From contig QEOQ01000640.1 of assembly GCA_010279815.1 (NCBI GenBank), forward strand, positions 1,640,963 through 1,704,962: a DNA stretch of 64,000 nt, written 5' to 3'. Below the pieces are notes generated by a model. It saw nothing but the letters and a program-made list of their open reading frames with translations. It did not search any database and was not told the DNA's origin. The stretch is from Brachionus plicatilis (taxonomy: Eukaryota > Rotifera > Eurotatoria > Ploima > Brachionidae). This document shows positions 25,801 through 35,565 of the stretch, piece after piece. The position numbers were made by a program, and so were the translations under genes. Each line of letters starts with the position of its first letter. Position 1 is the stretch's first letter.

Positions 25801-28800
25801 ATTTTCAAAAGTCTAAGTCATTTCAATTTATTAAAATTAATTTAATGGCTAAAAGAAATATCTGTAAAAATTTTATTACTTTTAAACTATCTTATTTCAC
25901 CAAATAGAAGTTACCACGAATAGAGGAAATTTGATAGTATTCGATCAAAAAATTTACCTTTGAGTTTTTTTCTCAAAAATAATGTCTCTCGTTTAAAAGA
26001 AAAAAAAAAAAGAGTTTCTTTAATTTTAGTTTCTTTTTTGGAGTTAAAAATTTTCGAATAAAAAAAACCTTTGATGACCGAACATTCTTTTATTTGAAGA
26101 AATACGATAAATGTATGACGAAAAATTTGTCAAAAAAGCTTTAAACTAGATGCTCAAAAATTTAGGAGAAGATATCAAGTAATTTTAGAATCAAAAGGAA
26201 TTTTCAAAAGTATACAAAATAATAAATAAAAATTTCAATTTTTTTAATTTCTAATTATTTTAAAATTTAATGAAAATTCTTTATTATTATTTAATCTTCA
26301 ACGAGCTTTTGCCTGTTGAGCTAGAGAATTCATTTCCTCGCTATTGCAGATAAAGTTTGTTGAGATTCCATCATTTGTTTAGAGCAAATTTGTCGTATTT
26401 TTTTTTGAATGAATTTATTGATTCTGCATGTTTTATTTCATCCGTCAAGTTGTTCCAGTCTTGAGCGATACGATTAGTAAGAAAGTTGTCTCTGGCTGAA
26501 CAGTTTTTTAACCAGTTTCCTGTATAATTTGTTTTGCCCTCTTTTTGAGCCTGCCGTACCATTGGCATTCATACTCGGTATTGTTTTCAGTGGATGATAC
26601 TAATCTATTACAATGAGACTTCAATTTTTTGTATTTTAATCTTTTGTGGTATCTCTTAGTAGTTCTTCTTTACACTTTTTCAATCATTTTGATGTCTTGC
26701 CTTTGATATGGGTTCCAAGCGGCAATTTGAAGTTTATGATCAATTTTTGATGCTCAAAATGGTCAAATCAAACTAAAACTGTTAAATAAGCTGCTATTTC
26801 TTAATAGAAATAATGCAGAGATACATTTTTGGATTTAACATACTATGTTAAATAAAAGAATAAACTCTGTAATAATATCAAAATGCACAATGCAGAGTGC
26901 ACACCATCGAAATGATGCTATTTTAAGGGGACAATTTTTTGCAGACTTTTGCAGATTTTACCTTAAGATGTAACAAAGTATGTTAAAACCAAAAATTTAC
27001 CTCTGCACTAATTCTATTAAAAAATTAAAATTTATTTTATAGTTTTAGTTTGATTTGATCATTTTGAGCATCAAAAATTGATCATAAACTTCAACTTGCC
27101 TTCCAAGCTGATGCTCCATATTCAAAAAGTTGTTGTCTAAAGTGTAGCTTGAATGTTTTCTGGTCTCATCTTTTAAGTGCTATTCTTATTCTGCCTAGAG
27201 TGCTGTTTGCATCATATACAATAGTTTGAATATGATCTGACCATTTAAGATCGTTCCTCACAATTATGCCAAGATCTCTTTTTAAAGTTGAGTTTTCAAA
27301 AATATAAGTTACTTTATTATCATTGTCAATATCAAGTATTGAAATTTTTAATTCCAAGATTTAATACAAGGATTTGAACAAAAAATTTAAATTAATTTCA
27401 AACTTTAATACAAATAACAAATAACAATCAATTAATTTAAATGTTAAAGTTCAATATCTATCTATGGAAGAGTTTAATATAAAATATATCTGCAATTACT
27501 TTCAATGATCCTTGAAGTATACACAATCTTTTTAACTTTAGGTGATTTTTATTTTTTTCAATTCGGATAAATTCATTATCTAGTGATAAAAGCCGTTTTT
27601 GTTAAACCTTATTATGACTTTTAACAAAAAAGGCTTCATATTGTAACAAAAATACTGTAAATAAACTTATTTTGATCAAAAATAAAAAAAAAAAAATTTT
27701 GTTTTATTTCCTTTGTGCTCTATTTTTTAATGCTTAAAGCACCTATTCCTTTAAAAAATTCATCTTTCTTTCAGATTCAAGATCTTGATTTAAAAAAAAT
27801 GATTTTTTGTAATTTGAAGACCGTTCCTGCTTTTTTCACCTATGCCTTTTACTAAATGTTGAAAAAAAATTAATTTTTTTAAGTTAGGAAATTTTCAACT
27901 AGCATAAAAGGTGGTTTAAAGTTTTATTTTTAGCTACCATAATTTTATAACATAATTTAACTAATTTGATTAACAAATTTAACCCTTTTAATCACCTATT
28001 GGAGTTTAGTTCAAAAATTAGCTTGTCTCTGCTTGGTCCAGCTTAAATAGAATTTAATTCTAATTTAAGAATTTGCATGAAAACGTGAAATGACTCTCGT
28101 CTAGATTCATTTTAAATTCACAATTATATAACGCTTCTTCACTGCTTGTAAAATGTTAGTTAGTACCTTAGACTAGATTATAAAAAAATTACTAATAATA
28201 ACAATAATTTATAAACTTTTTTTTTAAATTTAAATTAAAATTTCGCCATTAGAATCATTGATTGGAACCAAGTCGTCCAAAGGAGAGCTCAGCATAACTC
28301 AAGAAATAGTCGACCATAATCAATTTGCAGTCATAGTGTCAGAGTATCAGATAAAAGTTGTTAGTTTACCAAGCAATACTTGTACTTATAAAACTCAAAT
28401 TTCGGAGGGAATTGTGGCAAAGGCCAGTGTACAGTCCATTAATTCAATACCATATCTTACATGCTATCTAACAAATGGTTCTTTTTTGATTTATTATCTG
28501 CCAAATCCCATGCTAAAAGTCAATTTAAATCTAAATTCAAACACTTATCTAGTCAAAGAAAAAGATTTGCTGTAAGCTTTAGCTATACTTAGGAGAAAAA
28601 GAGCTATTTTTATTTCTTAGGGACCGTTCACTGCGAACGTTCGCTTTCGGCACAAAGGGTCACTCATTGTTCATGTGTTCACCCAGTGAAATTCAGAAGT
28701 TGTATCTGTCTACACCAATTGGCTCTTCCTGTCTGACCGACATGTTGTCAGAATTTTTCGATCCAAAAGTCATTTGTCCAGCTCCACCTAAGCCTAATCT

Positions 28801-29348
28801 TTTCAAAAGCTTGTTCACCACTAGTCCTGTTGACAGAGAAGAATTATGTAATTTTTTTAATGGCCTAGCTTTTTCAAACAAATAAATAATTTGAAATTTT
28901 TTTAAAAGTTGGTGAGAATAGTGGAAAGCCTTCTTCGTGTATTGTGAAAAATATGGATGGCGAAGTTCAAAAGACAAAGAATCAGCTGAGTGAACTTCAA
29001 AAAGTAAGTTTTTAAAATAATCAATAAACATACCATTCTTAGATACAACCTCACACGATCTTCTATACACTTTTTTAATCAAATTAAAAATCTTAAAAAT
29101 ATTTTTTGACTGAGTTTTTGGAATCTAAAAGATGTGCTGAAAAATTTTCTGTCTTTGATCAAACAAAATTTTATAAAATATTAAAATTTTTAATTGTAAA
29201 AAAATTTATTTTTAAGTTGGCTCTGGAGAGAGGTGAAAAATTAAGCCAATTGGAACAAAAGTCTGAACAAATGACCCAAGCAGCGAGTGCATTTGCCAAA
29301 AATGCGTCCGATTTGGCGAACAAATATAAAAGCAAACGTTTTTTTTGA
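13898..29348 (+). CDS. STXBP5: Tomosyn (syntaxin-binding protein 5), WD40 repeats plus C-terminal R-SNARE
   Basis: Tomosyn binds syntaxin/SNAP-25 and inhibits vesicle priming in neurosecretion. I reconstruct 13 exons: 13898-14376, 14435-14572, 14630-14780, 14833-14956, 15012-15081, 17126-17603, 18052-18620, 21536-21710, 21763-22456, 28253-28571, 28621-28847, 28909-29003, 29217-29348. They sum to 3,651 nt (1,216 aa; human about 1,150). The N-terminus shows family blocks such as 'NEGALITYTEDSTLSLWNLR', 'HLPFQSSWLYIGTEKGNT' and 'VVVLLENNLVVIDL', all WD40 propeller segments. A low-complexity Ser/Asn/Gln loop follows. The C-terminus is 'LCSP/MCSPSEIQ', 'DREELFGE', and a VAMP-like coiled coil with the zero-layer arginine R1178 (LERGEKLSQL). 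There is no membrane anchor, as expected. Intron 1 uses a GC donor. Introns 5, 6, 7 and 9 are full of transposons. Lethal giant larvae is excluded by the SNARE tail. Confidence 0.95.
14377..14434 (+). other. GC-AG intron (tomosyn intron 1)
   Basis: The exon ends GAAAG followed by GCAAAT, and the acceptor is TTCAATTAG. Only this junction gives the expected 'NER-ATVMHLPF' joint. No GT nearby keeps the frame. GC donors are the known minor class of U2 introns. Confidence 0.8.
15082..17125. other. Tomosyn intron 5 (2,044 nt)
   Basis: GTAAGT donor and TTTATTTAG acceptor. Apart from the mariner-like remnant at 15545-16205 I see only AT-rich sequence with no coding signal. Confidence 0.7.
15545..16205 (+). 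mobile_element. Decayed mariner-like element in tomosyn intron 5
   Basis: Inverted repeats of about 33 bp (AAGAATGTTCAAAATATTGA and its complement at about 15547-15580 and 16167-16200) enclose about 590 bp. From about 15847 on the + strand a broken frame resembles the mariner transposase C-terminus: 'PNLDAHNFYQ', a stop, then 'NAIVKKKSTRSWK..LKK', corresponding to the family pattern S-P-D-L-x-P-x-D-F. The outer end CACCCGTTA resembles that of the Tc1 copy at 11175. No intact gene. Confidence 0.55.
17632..18002. mobile_element. Foldback MITE: 134-bp perfect inverted repeat filling tomosyn intron 6
   Basis: The left arm 17632-17765 and right arm 17869-18002 are exact reverse complements by eye, separated by a 103-base spacer. 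The element begins and ends with TATTGTGAAA / TTTCACAATA, so a TA target duplication is plausible. It takes up 371 of the 448 bases of intron 6, leaving about 77 bases, close to the usual small intron size. No coding capacity. Confidence 0.9.
19092..19235 (-). mobile_element. 5'-truncated LINE 3' tail
   Basis: Nearly identical to the 3' end of the LINE at 5402-6610 (shared TGCCGAG(C/T)TAAAGCTCC and the following A-rich block). On the minus strand it ends in a TAA-rich tail. Only the 3' terminus was inserted. Confidence 0.75.
19500..19605. repeat. Palindromic CG-containing patch
   Basis: A perfect 20-bp palindrome (CGTTTTCACGCGTGAAAACG, 19505-19524) is followed by AAAACGCCTTAA and, inverted, TTAAGGCGTTTTT about 50 bases later, with repeated GCGTTAATTA. 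CpG is otherwise rare here. Possibly a small MITE. Confidence 0.55.
21330..21439. mobile_element. hAT-type MITE, 8-bp target duplication
   Basis: About 110 bp with terminal repeats of the type CAGAGTTGTTTAAAAGTC (left end mutated to CAAAATTG...). ATTTATTT directly precedes (21322-21329) and follows (21440-21447). hAT elements make 8-bp duplications and have CAGNG-type ends. Same family as 49780-49909. Confidence 0.75.
22580..23380. mobile_element. 801-bp TIR element with 8-bp target duplication
   Basis: Terminal inverted repeats of about 111 bp (GGGTCTATTGCGTTATGTGA...) at 22580-22690 and 23269-23380 differ by about one base by eye. AATATGTC flanks both sides (22572-22579 and 23381-23388). 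The interior carries GGTGAAC/GATCACCT repeats, two copies of TGACTAATAATTTTCTCACC, and a 47-aa ORF. Superfamily not certain; an 8-bp duplication with GGG ends would fit Merlin-like or hAT-like MITEs. Confidence 0.85.
22980..23123 (+). CDS. 47-aa ORF inside the 801-bp element
   Basis: ATG to TGA. Charged, with a C-terminal 'LPIKTCGNENCKNF' containing two cysteines four residues apart. It is the only non-repetitive, balanced-codon stretch in the element. It may be a captured exon or the truncated start of the parent transposase. Unrecognised. Confidence 0.25.
   Translation: MSDKLKSVKESHEYKEFVKHSELGLVLPIKTCGNENCKNFESEIFFS
23687..24840. repeat. About 180-bp direct repeats flanking an inverted-repeat block
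   Basis: 23687-23866 and 24656-24836 share nearly identical sequence (for example CCAGAGCTAGTAACATTATC at both right ends). Between them lies a diverged inverted repeat with a perfect 23-bp core (24277-24299 versus 24555-24577). The arrangement resembles an LTR-like unit or an insertion between duplicated MITE sequence. Confidence 0.7.
24911..25230. repeat. Foldback pair, 125-bp arms
   Basis: 24911-25035 and 25105-25230 are reverse complements with a few mismatches, separated by about 69 bases. No coding content; probably a foldback MITE. Confidence 0.8.
26281..27360 (-). mobile_element. LINE C-terminal copy interrupted by a MITE
   Basis: On the minus strand, 27357-27166 encodes 'RDLGIIVRNDLKWSDHIQ..V..AN.TLGRI', the post-RT region. 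After the MITE the frame resumes with 'WNPYQRQDIKMIEKV' and ends with 26568-26371 ('RDNFLTNRIAQDWNNL'), then a TAA-rich tail near 26281. Without the insertion the text would read 'QLFEYGASAWNP'. Confidence 0.8.
26721..27100. mobile_element. 380-bp MITE with 60-bp TIRs and 8-bp duplication
   Basis: The ends GGCAATTTGAAGTTTATGAT and the complement of the right end match over 60 bp with two mismatches. TTCCAAGC flanks both sides (26713-26720, 27101-27108) and lies exactly in the LINE codons for 'SAWN'. The LINE was therefore there first. GG-start TIRs plus an 8-bp duplication fit Merlin-type MITEs, but this is not proved. Confidence 0.9.
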
Positions 29349-31360
29349 ATTCTAAATGTTTAATGTATGTCTGTTTGACCCATAATTGAATTACCAGGAG
29401 AATGGTGGCAATAAAACCTATAAAAGACAGATATTTAATTAAGTTAAATTTAACCAAATATAAAATCTAAATCTTTAATTTTTGACTATCAACAATGATT
29501 TTATACCAATAGTAATTACAACCGGTTAGACGTCAATATGTTATATTTTATTTTTTAAATTTATTTGATTATTTTAAAGTATAAGAAATTGTTAATCAAT
29601 TATTTTCTATTATTTAACTAAAAAAAATTTTATTTACTTTATATGTTATAGTAAAATATATTCGTATCGTAGTTTTTAAATAAATAGAATTAACTAATTA
29701 AAATTTATAATTTTTGAATTTTAATTGAAAATAATTAGTAATGGCTGATTTTTTTAAAGATTTTTTTAATCTTTTTTGATATTCAGCATAATAAAAAAAT
29801 CAATTCAGCATAATACACTTTTTTTTATTAATTAACTACTAATAATCAATACATTTATTTTGAATAATTCCATTAAAAAACGCAGTTACTATGTCTACTT
29901 AATTTATTTGAGAGGCAAAACTTAAACTCCGCTCAACCTCATATACATATTTTTTAACGTGGCGAAGATTTTTTCCCAAGTACAACCATTGTAAAAAATA
30001 AAGTATTTTATAAATATATTTGTAAAAATCGATCTCATACAACGTGCCTCAACAATCCTTTTATCGCATTTTATAAGTTAGATAATTTTTTATATGATTT
30101 TCTAATAAATAATTATAAAATTTTTGTTTTTATCACAACAGGGATTTTTTATACAATACTTTTAAAAAAGACGCAGAATGGGCTAAACAACATAATTTTA
30201 CGTAATTTTACACTATTTTTAGTAAGCTTACGTGAATACTAGTCGGTAAGGATATGTAATTTTACCAGAAATTACGCAAGATTACATTAAAATACTTCAA
30301 TTTTAGTAAAATTTTTCAAAAATGCTAACGGCCAAAAAATGAGGATTTTGCACTTTTTATAAAAGCACTGTATTCCATTTTGTTTAATTTATAATTTTTA
30401 TAAATTTTTTGGTTAACTTCATAAAAATTTTAGAGTCATTTAAAAAAAGAAAAAATTCTATTCTATTCTAATAATTACAAAAATATTTAATTTTGAGTTT
30501 TTAGTATTTTATCATTTTTAAGGTAAATTTCCGAAATTTACCATTTCATTTAAATTCAACGATGAAAATTAGAATATTTTATCGAAAATTATTGATGAAA
30601 GAAATTTTTAATATATCATAATTTAATTAATTATTAAATTTTTAAAATTTTCAAATAATTTTTAAGATAAAAATAAGAAAAAATTTAAAAGTCTAAAGTT
30701 TTTTTTTTCGCTCTAGCTTCCATAGCTTGTTCTTGTATTTTGCATAGACAATGTTGAAATTTTTTGTGTCTTTCAAGCAATTTTTTATGCTATAAACAAT
30801 CATTTTTTAAGGTTATTTTAAGATTTTATTTATAAGATTAATGATATGAAGCCAAAAAATTTTACAAGATTATCTCGAATAAGATAAAATAAAGATAAAA
30901 TACCCCCTATTTTTTAATTCAAATTTTTTTTTACTGTTAAAGGTCTTGAATCGAGGTTGTGCTTAAAGCATAAATACTTAATCAAATCATCGAATGCGAT
31001 TGATGATGTTGTACTAGAGATTGTTTATTTTGTTTTCCTTTATATGATCATAGAATTATACTTCAATAAAAGTCAAGTGTGAGTGTGAGAATTAGATAAT
31101 TCTCGGACTTGTAATTGCACCCAAAGTTTTTTCAAGTGAAACATTTTTTTCTCTGGCAACAAAAAGGATCCAAAAGATTGAAAAACCTTTTTCTTCAATT
31201 TATATTTTTAATACTATTTTTTCTTAAACTCGGTTGTAAAATTGCCAAATTTACTTTTCATTCGAGAAAAATTTTTTGTTCGAGCAATCGTAGCTCTTTT
31301 GTTTTGAGCGCTAAAAAATTAGTTGATAAATTTAACTAATTTAATTTAACAAATTAAAGT
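29349..31360. other. Intergenic region after tomosyn
   Basis: No gene recognised. 30190-30300 has repeated TTACGTAATTTTAC-like motifs that recur around 61690-61760. The tomosyn 3' UTR and poly(A) site must lie near its start. Confidence 0.45.
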
Positions 31361-32000
31361 GGTATAGTAGTAGTAGTTGTAGTAAGACCACGTTGCGAGA
31401 TAACTCGCAGGGATGCTCCTCAAAGCGGTCGTCTTAATTGATAATGGTCGTATTTGATTTTAAAGGAGTCCACGGTCTCAGTTGCGACTATGTCGTCTGG
31501 CAGTTCGTTAGCTATTCGATTGATTAAGAAGTTGTGTCTTTGCTGACAAGATGCCACGATCTCACGCCGTAGTTGACTTCTCTTCGTGTCTCTCGGAGCC
31601 AACCAATTTGGCTCGTTGTGCCACGTTATGTCATCTTTGCTCCTGCTGACTTTGTATAGTTGAATTAAGTCACCACGTTGTCGTCTTGTCTCCAAAGATG
31701 TAAGACCCATCCACTCAAGTCTGTTCTCGTACTCCATGCCTTTCAAGGCAGTGGAGACTCTCGTTACTCTTCTCTGAACTTTTTCAAGGGTATTTATATC
31801 CTTCCTGAGGTACGGGTTCCAAGCTGACACTGAAAACTCCAGATGCGGACGAATGTAGGTGCGATAGATTGAGGCCCATAATTCTACATCCCTAGAAACG
31901 AATGTGTTTTTTAACATTCCTAGAACCGAATAAATAGCCAAGTTCATATAGAATTTTTTAATCAAATCTGAGGGGTATTTTGATGGACCAAACAACACCG
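31361..32000 (-). mobile_element. 5'-truncated LINE with open RT C-terminus
   Basis: The minus strand is open for 192 codons (31998-31420). It has the classic post-RT thumb region 'YIRPHLEFSVSAWNPYLRKDINTLEKVQRR' and the C-terminus 'RHNFLINRIANELPD'. The 3' tail is an ACT-type repeat near 31361-31380. It has higher GC than the surroundings and an intact frame, suggesting a recent insertion. Confidence 0.85.
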
Positions 32001-32077
32001 TGACTACTTTTCAAAAAGTTTTCTACTGTAAAAATACTGTAAAAATGCTTAATTTTAATGTACTAAATTATACTAAA

Positions 32078-32214
32078 TTAAAATTTATCATTTGACTGTG
32101 TCATATGCGGTTAATGTTTTAGTCTTGAATAAAAGTTTAGAGTTATCGTCTTTATAAAAAAAATTAATTAAATTAAAGGACGGTATTTTCTTTAATTACA
32201 TACTAAATTCAATT
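32078..32214 (-). pseudogene. Broken genomic copy of MRPL53 (exon 2 end, intron 2, part of exon 3)
   Basis: The minus strand matches 35381 to about 35566 of the functional gene: the end of exon 2, all of the 50-nt intron 2 and the first half of exon 3. It has a 4-base insertion at the exon 2 donor. A deletion of about 50 bases with CACA microhomology then joins the middle of exon 3 to its last codons. Because the intron is retained it came from DNA, not from a spliced mRNA. Confidence 0.85.
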
Positions 32215-32420
32215 TTGAGTCTAATGTGATTCCTAAGAATTGGACTTATTCCTCTTTTTTAATTGCTATTATTAAATTTAAGTTCAAGATTGATTTTAGC
32301 ATTAGTTTTTTTTTGGAAGATCATTTAACATGACTTTTCAATAAGATTTAAAAAATTGCTGAACAATTACTGAGGATTTTGTTTATTAAACTAATTTTAT
32401 AAAGTTCCTAATTTCTTGTT
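32190..32420 (-). mobile_element. LINE RT fragment abutting the MRPL53 copy
   Basis: The minus strand reads 'FLGITLDSKLNL' just before the MRPL53-like sequence, preceded by a broken frame with 'NAKINLELKFNN'. This is the region after the RT palm. The junction lies inside the LINE. Confidence 0.5.
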
Positions 32421-32589
32421 TTTTTAAGTCAATAAGGTCGAAATTGCTATTAAATTGCTTTTAAAAATTTCCGAAAAATCTCTGTACCTAATTTAACTAC
32501 ACTTTAATGACAAATTAATCTTTAGTCTTTAATGGTCACTCATATTTCACAGGCCGTCAAGAATGTTACACTGTATGTCTTTATAATTG

Positions 32590-34560
32590 GATTATTTATT
32601 TATTTATTGAATTGAATTAACCTCCTTTAAGGAGAAGTAAAAGAAAATAAAGATAAAATTTTTTTTTTTCTTTTTTGTGTTTTTGTGTTTTTTTAAAAAA
32701 ATGAAAAATTATTACTTAAAAATAAAATTACAAAAATAAAAAAGGAACATTAGTTCGAAAATAGAAAAAGGCATGAAAGTTGGAAAGCAAGATAATTTGG
32801 ACCAAAATTCATGAATTTTTTTTATTTTGAATTAGCTCATTTAGGAGAGTTCTGTAATGTTTTAATTTTAAATTGCAAAGACATAACCAAATTGAATCAG
32901 ATATACCATCATTAGAAATCAGATTAATCTTAAGATTTTCTTTAAGTTGGTTTATATTTACTGAAATTTTTGAGGTTTCAATTTTAAAGTACTTGGAAAT
33001 AAGTACTAAGTCGGAGGAAAAAGATTTATTAGAGGGGGGGTCACTTAGCATATATTTTAAAAATTGTGATGATAGATAATTATATTTAATTATATCAATA
33101 AAAGTTAGTTTTGAAAATAGATAAAGTTCATCAATGTTGAATAATTTTAGTACTTTTAAGACTCGTAACATGTGACAGTAGGCTNNNNNNNNNNNNNNNN
33201 NNNNNNNNNNNNNNNNNNNNNNNNNNNNNNNNNNNNNNNNNNNNNNNNNNNNNNNNNNNNNNNNNNNNNNNNNNNNNNNNNNNNNNNNNNNNNNNNNNNN
33301 NNNNNNNNNNNNNNNNNNNNNNNNNNNNNNNNNNNNNNNNNNNNNNNNNNNNNNNNNNNNNNNNNNNNNNNNNNNNNNNNNNNNNNNNNNNNNNNNNNNN
33401 NNNNNNNNNNNNNNNNNNNNNNNNNNNNNNNNNNNNNNNNNNNNNNNNNNNNNNNNNNNNNNNNNNNNNNNNNNNNNNNNNNNNNNNNNNNNNNNNNNNN
33501 NNNNNNNNNNNNNNNNNNNNNNNNNNNNNNNNNNNNNNNNNNNNNNNNNNNNNNNNNNNNNNNNNNNNNNNNNNNNNNNNNNNNNNNNNNNNNNNNNNNN
33601 NNNNNNNNNNNNNNNNNNNNNNNNNNNNNNNNNNNNNNNNNNNNNNNNNNNNNNNNNNNNNNNNNNNNNNNNNNNNNNNNNNNNNNNNNNNNNNNNNNNN
33701 NNNNNNNNNNNNNNNNNNNNNNNNNNNNNNNNNNNNNNNNNNNNNNNNTTTAGGAGAGTTCTGTAATGTTTTAATTTTAAATTGCAAAGAAATAACCAAA
33801 TTGAATCAGATATACCATTTTAGAAATCAGATTAATCTTAAGATTTTCTTTAAGTTGGTTTATATTTACTGAAATTTTTGAGGTTTCAATTTTAAAGTAC
33901 TTGGAAATAAGTACTAAGTCGGAGGAAAAAGATTTATTAGAGGGGGGTCACTTAGCATATATTTTAAAAATTGTGATGATAGATAATTATATTTAATTGT
34001 ATCAATAAAAGTTAGTTTTGAAAATAGATAAAGTTCATCAAAGTTGAATAATTTTAGTACTTTTAAGACTCGTGACATGTGACAGTAGGCTTTTAAACCA
34101 AACATTTGTCTAATTAAGTTGTTTTGTAATTTATTTATTGAATCCTTTGTGGTCGAATTAAGAGTAAGAGCCTCAAGACCATATGTGAATTTAGATAAGC
34201 AAAATGTTTTGTATATAAATGATTTGAATTTAGGTGAAGAGGTAGGACTATTTTTAGGCAGAAGATATGAAATTCCAAAAAAGCTGCTCTAAACTTTTTT
34301 AAAATTTATAACTGCCTGCGTGTTAAGGTCAAGATTAGAATCTATAATGAATCCTAAGTATTTTAACTGATTTGCTTCTTCAAGTTCGGATCCATTAAGG
34401 TGAAATACCGACTTAAATAATTGAGTGCCAAAGTTAACAGCTTTTGTTTTATTAGGGTTAAATTTTATTCTCCATTTATTCCCATAAGATCCACAAATAT
34501 CCAAAAGCATTTGTAGATGGGAGTCAACTGGGCTTATTAAGATTATCTAAATTTAAGTAT
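32590..34560 (-). mobile_element. LINE (RT thumb to 3' tail) split by an assembly gap
   Basis: From 34510 down, the minus strand reads 'KWRIKFNPNKTKAVNFG', 'LKYLGFIIDSNLDLN', then 'LNSTTKDSINKLQNNLIRQMFGLK', 'HMSRVLKVLKLFNFDELYLFSKL'. It continues left of the gap to a stop near 32830 and a TTATTTATTTATTGAA-type 3' tail at about 32590. The family differs from the other copies. Confidence 0.75.
33185..33748. other. Assembly gap (564 N) with duplicated flanks
   Basis: All bases are N. The 348 bases before the gap (32837-33184) and the 345 after it (33749-34093) are the same sequence with a handful of differences. Both copies end at GTGACAGTAGGCT. Open frames crossing the N run are artefacts. 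Confidence 0.97.
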
Positions 34561-34663
34561 ATTAACACAGATTGTTAAAAAAGTTGTTTCACTTTGTATC
34601 AGCTATAGAAGTTATAAAAAACAATTTCTTTTTGTACTGAAATTTTTGTGTGAAAATTAACAA

Positions 34664-34783
34664 TGCCCAAAAAGAAATTAAAAAAATCCAGTTATGAGAA
34701 AAAAATCCAGAAATTAAAAAAATATGCATTGAGTTATAAACAAAGCGATCTAGCTATAAAGCGTTTTTTGGCTTTTTACTAAA
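34664..34783 (+). CDS. 39-aa lysine-rich ORF, doubtful
   Basis: ATGCCCAAAAAGAAA... to TAA, 39 codons, rich in Lys and Ser/Tyr (PKKKLKKSSYEKKIQ). It could be the beginning of a transposon protein or chance. No other support. Confidence 0.15.
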
Positions 34784-35100
34784 AAATATTTTTAGCAGAC
34801 TAAGTTATCTAAATATTTGAAAAATGCTGAATATTAAAGAATATAAAATCTCAGATGAAATGAGTTTAATAAACGAGAAAATAAATGAACAGAAAATTAA
34901 TTATTTTTAGAAAGTTTTTTTTAATTTTAAATCGGAAAATGAAAAATATCCATTGTTTTTTTTTTAATGCTTTTTCTGCTAATTATTTGTTAACTTTATA
35001 AAACTTAAATAAAAGACAAAATATTTGAAATACAAAAAAAAGCAAAAAAAAAGCTTTTGAAATATTATATTAATTTTAAAAAAATTCAAAATAATAAAGA

Positions 35101-35565
35101 ATGAGTAGCTCTTACGGAAATAAGTTAGCTAGAGCAATAATTTCTACCAAGTGCACGCTTAAGCCCTGTAAAAAAATTAGGGTTTCGTTCAATCCATGGC
35201 AAGCCGAAACAAAGTCAATAAGGTAAATCGATCAGTATGAGTTTTTTTTTGAATTTCAAATAAAATTATCTTTAAAGAGATTTTTATCATTATGTGTTTT
35301 CGCCTTCTATGCGCATGTCAAATGACCAGTGTAAAATTCAAGTTGATATTCGATCTGACAAAGATGAACCAAAACTAGAAATTGAATTTAGTAATTAAAG
35401 AAAATACCGTCCTTTAATTTAATTAATTTTTTTTATAAAGACGATAACTCAAAACTTTTATTCAAGACTAAAACATTAACAACATATGACATTGTAAGGG
35501 AATTTGAATACTACGGACGAATTAAATTACCCAAAGAAGAAACACAGTCAAATAATGAATTTTAA
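35101..35565 (+). CDS. MRPL53: Mitochondrial large-subunit ribosomal protein mL53
   Basis: Three exons, 35101-35222, 35278-35390 and 35441-35565, with 55- and 50-nt introns, give exactly 119 aa plus stop (human mL53 is 112 aa). The N-terminal 'LKPCKKIRVSFNPWQAETKSIR' matches the family's 'LKPVK.V.V.F.PF....STR' opening. The middle 'CKIQVDIRSDKDEPKLEIEFND' and the end 'TLTTYDIVREFEYYGRIK' fit the thioredoxin-like fold of the mitoribosomal protein. It was missed by simple ORF length because each exon is under 45 codons. AATAAATAAA at 35611 is a likely poly(A) signal. A broken antisense copy lies at 32078-32214. Confidence 0.88.

Larger units (their letters stand above)
22457..28252. other. Tomosyn intron 9 (5,796 nt), a transposon nest
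   Basis: GTAATG donor and CCATTAG acceptor. In order it contains an 801-bp TIR element (22580-23380), 180-bp direct repeats flanking an inverted-repeat block (23687-24840), a foldback pair (24911-25230), and a LINE (26281-27360) interrupted by a 380-bp MITE. From 27400 to 28252 I see only AT-rich sequence. Confidence 0.75.

Noticed and set aside
28693..29082. 129-codon minus-strand frame over tomosyn exons 11-12
   Set aside because: Antisense of exons whose sense product matches the tomosyn C-terminus.
33131..33799. Apparent 190-220-codon frames
   Set aside because: They run through the N gap and are meaningless.
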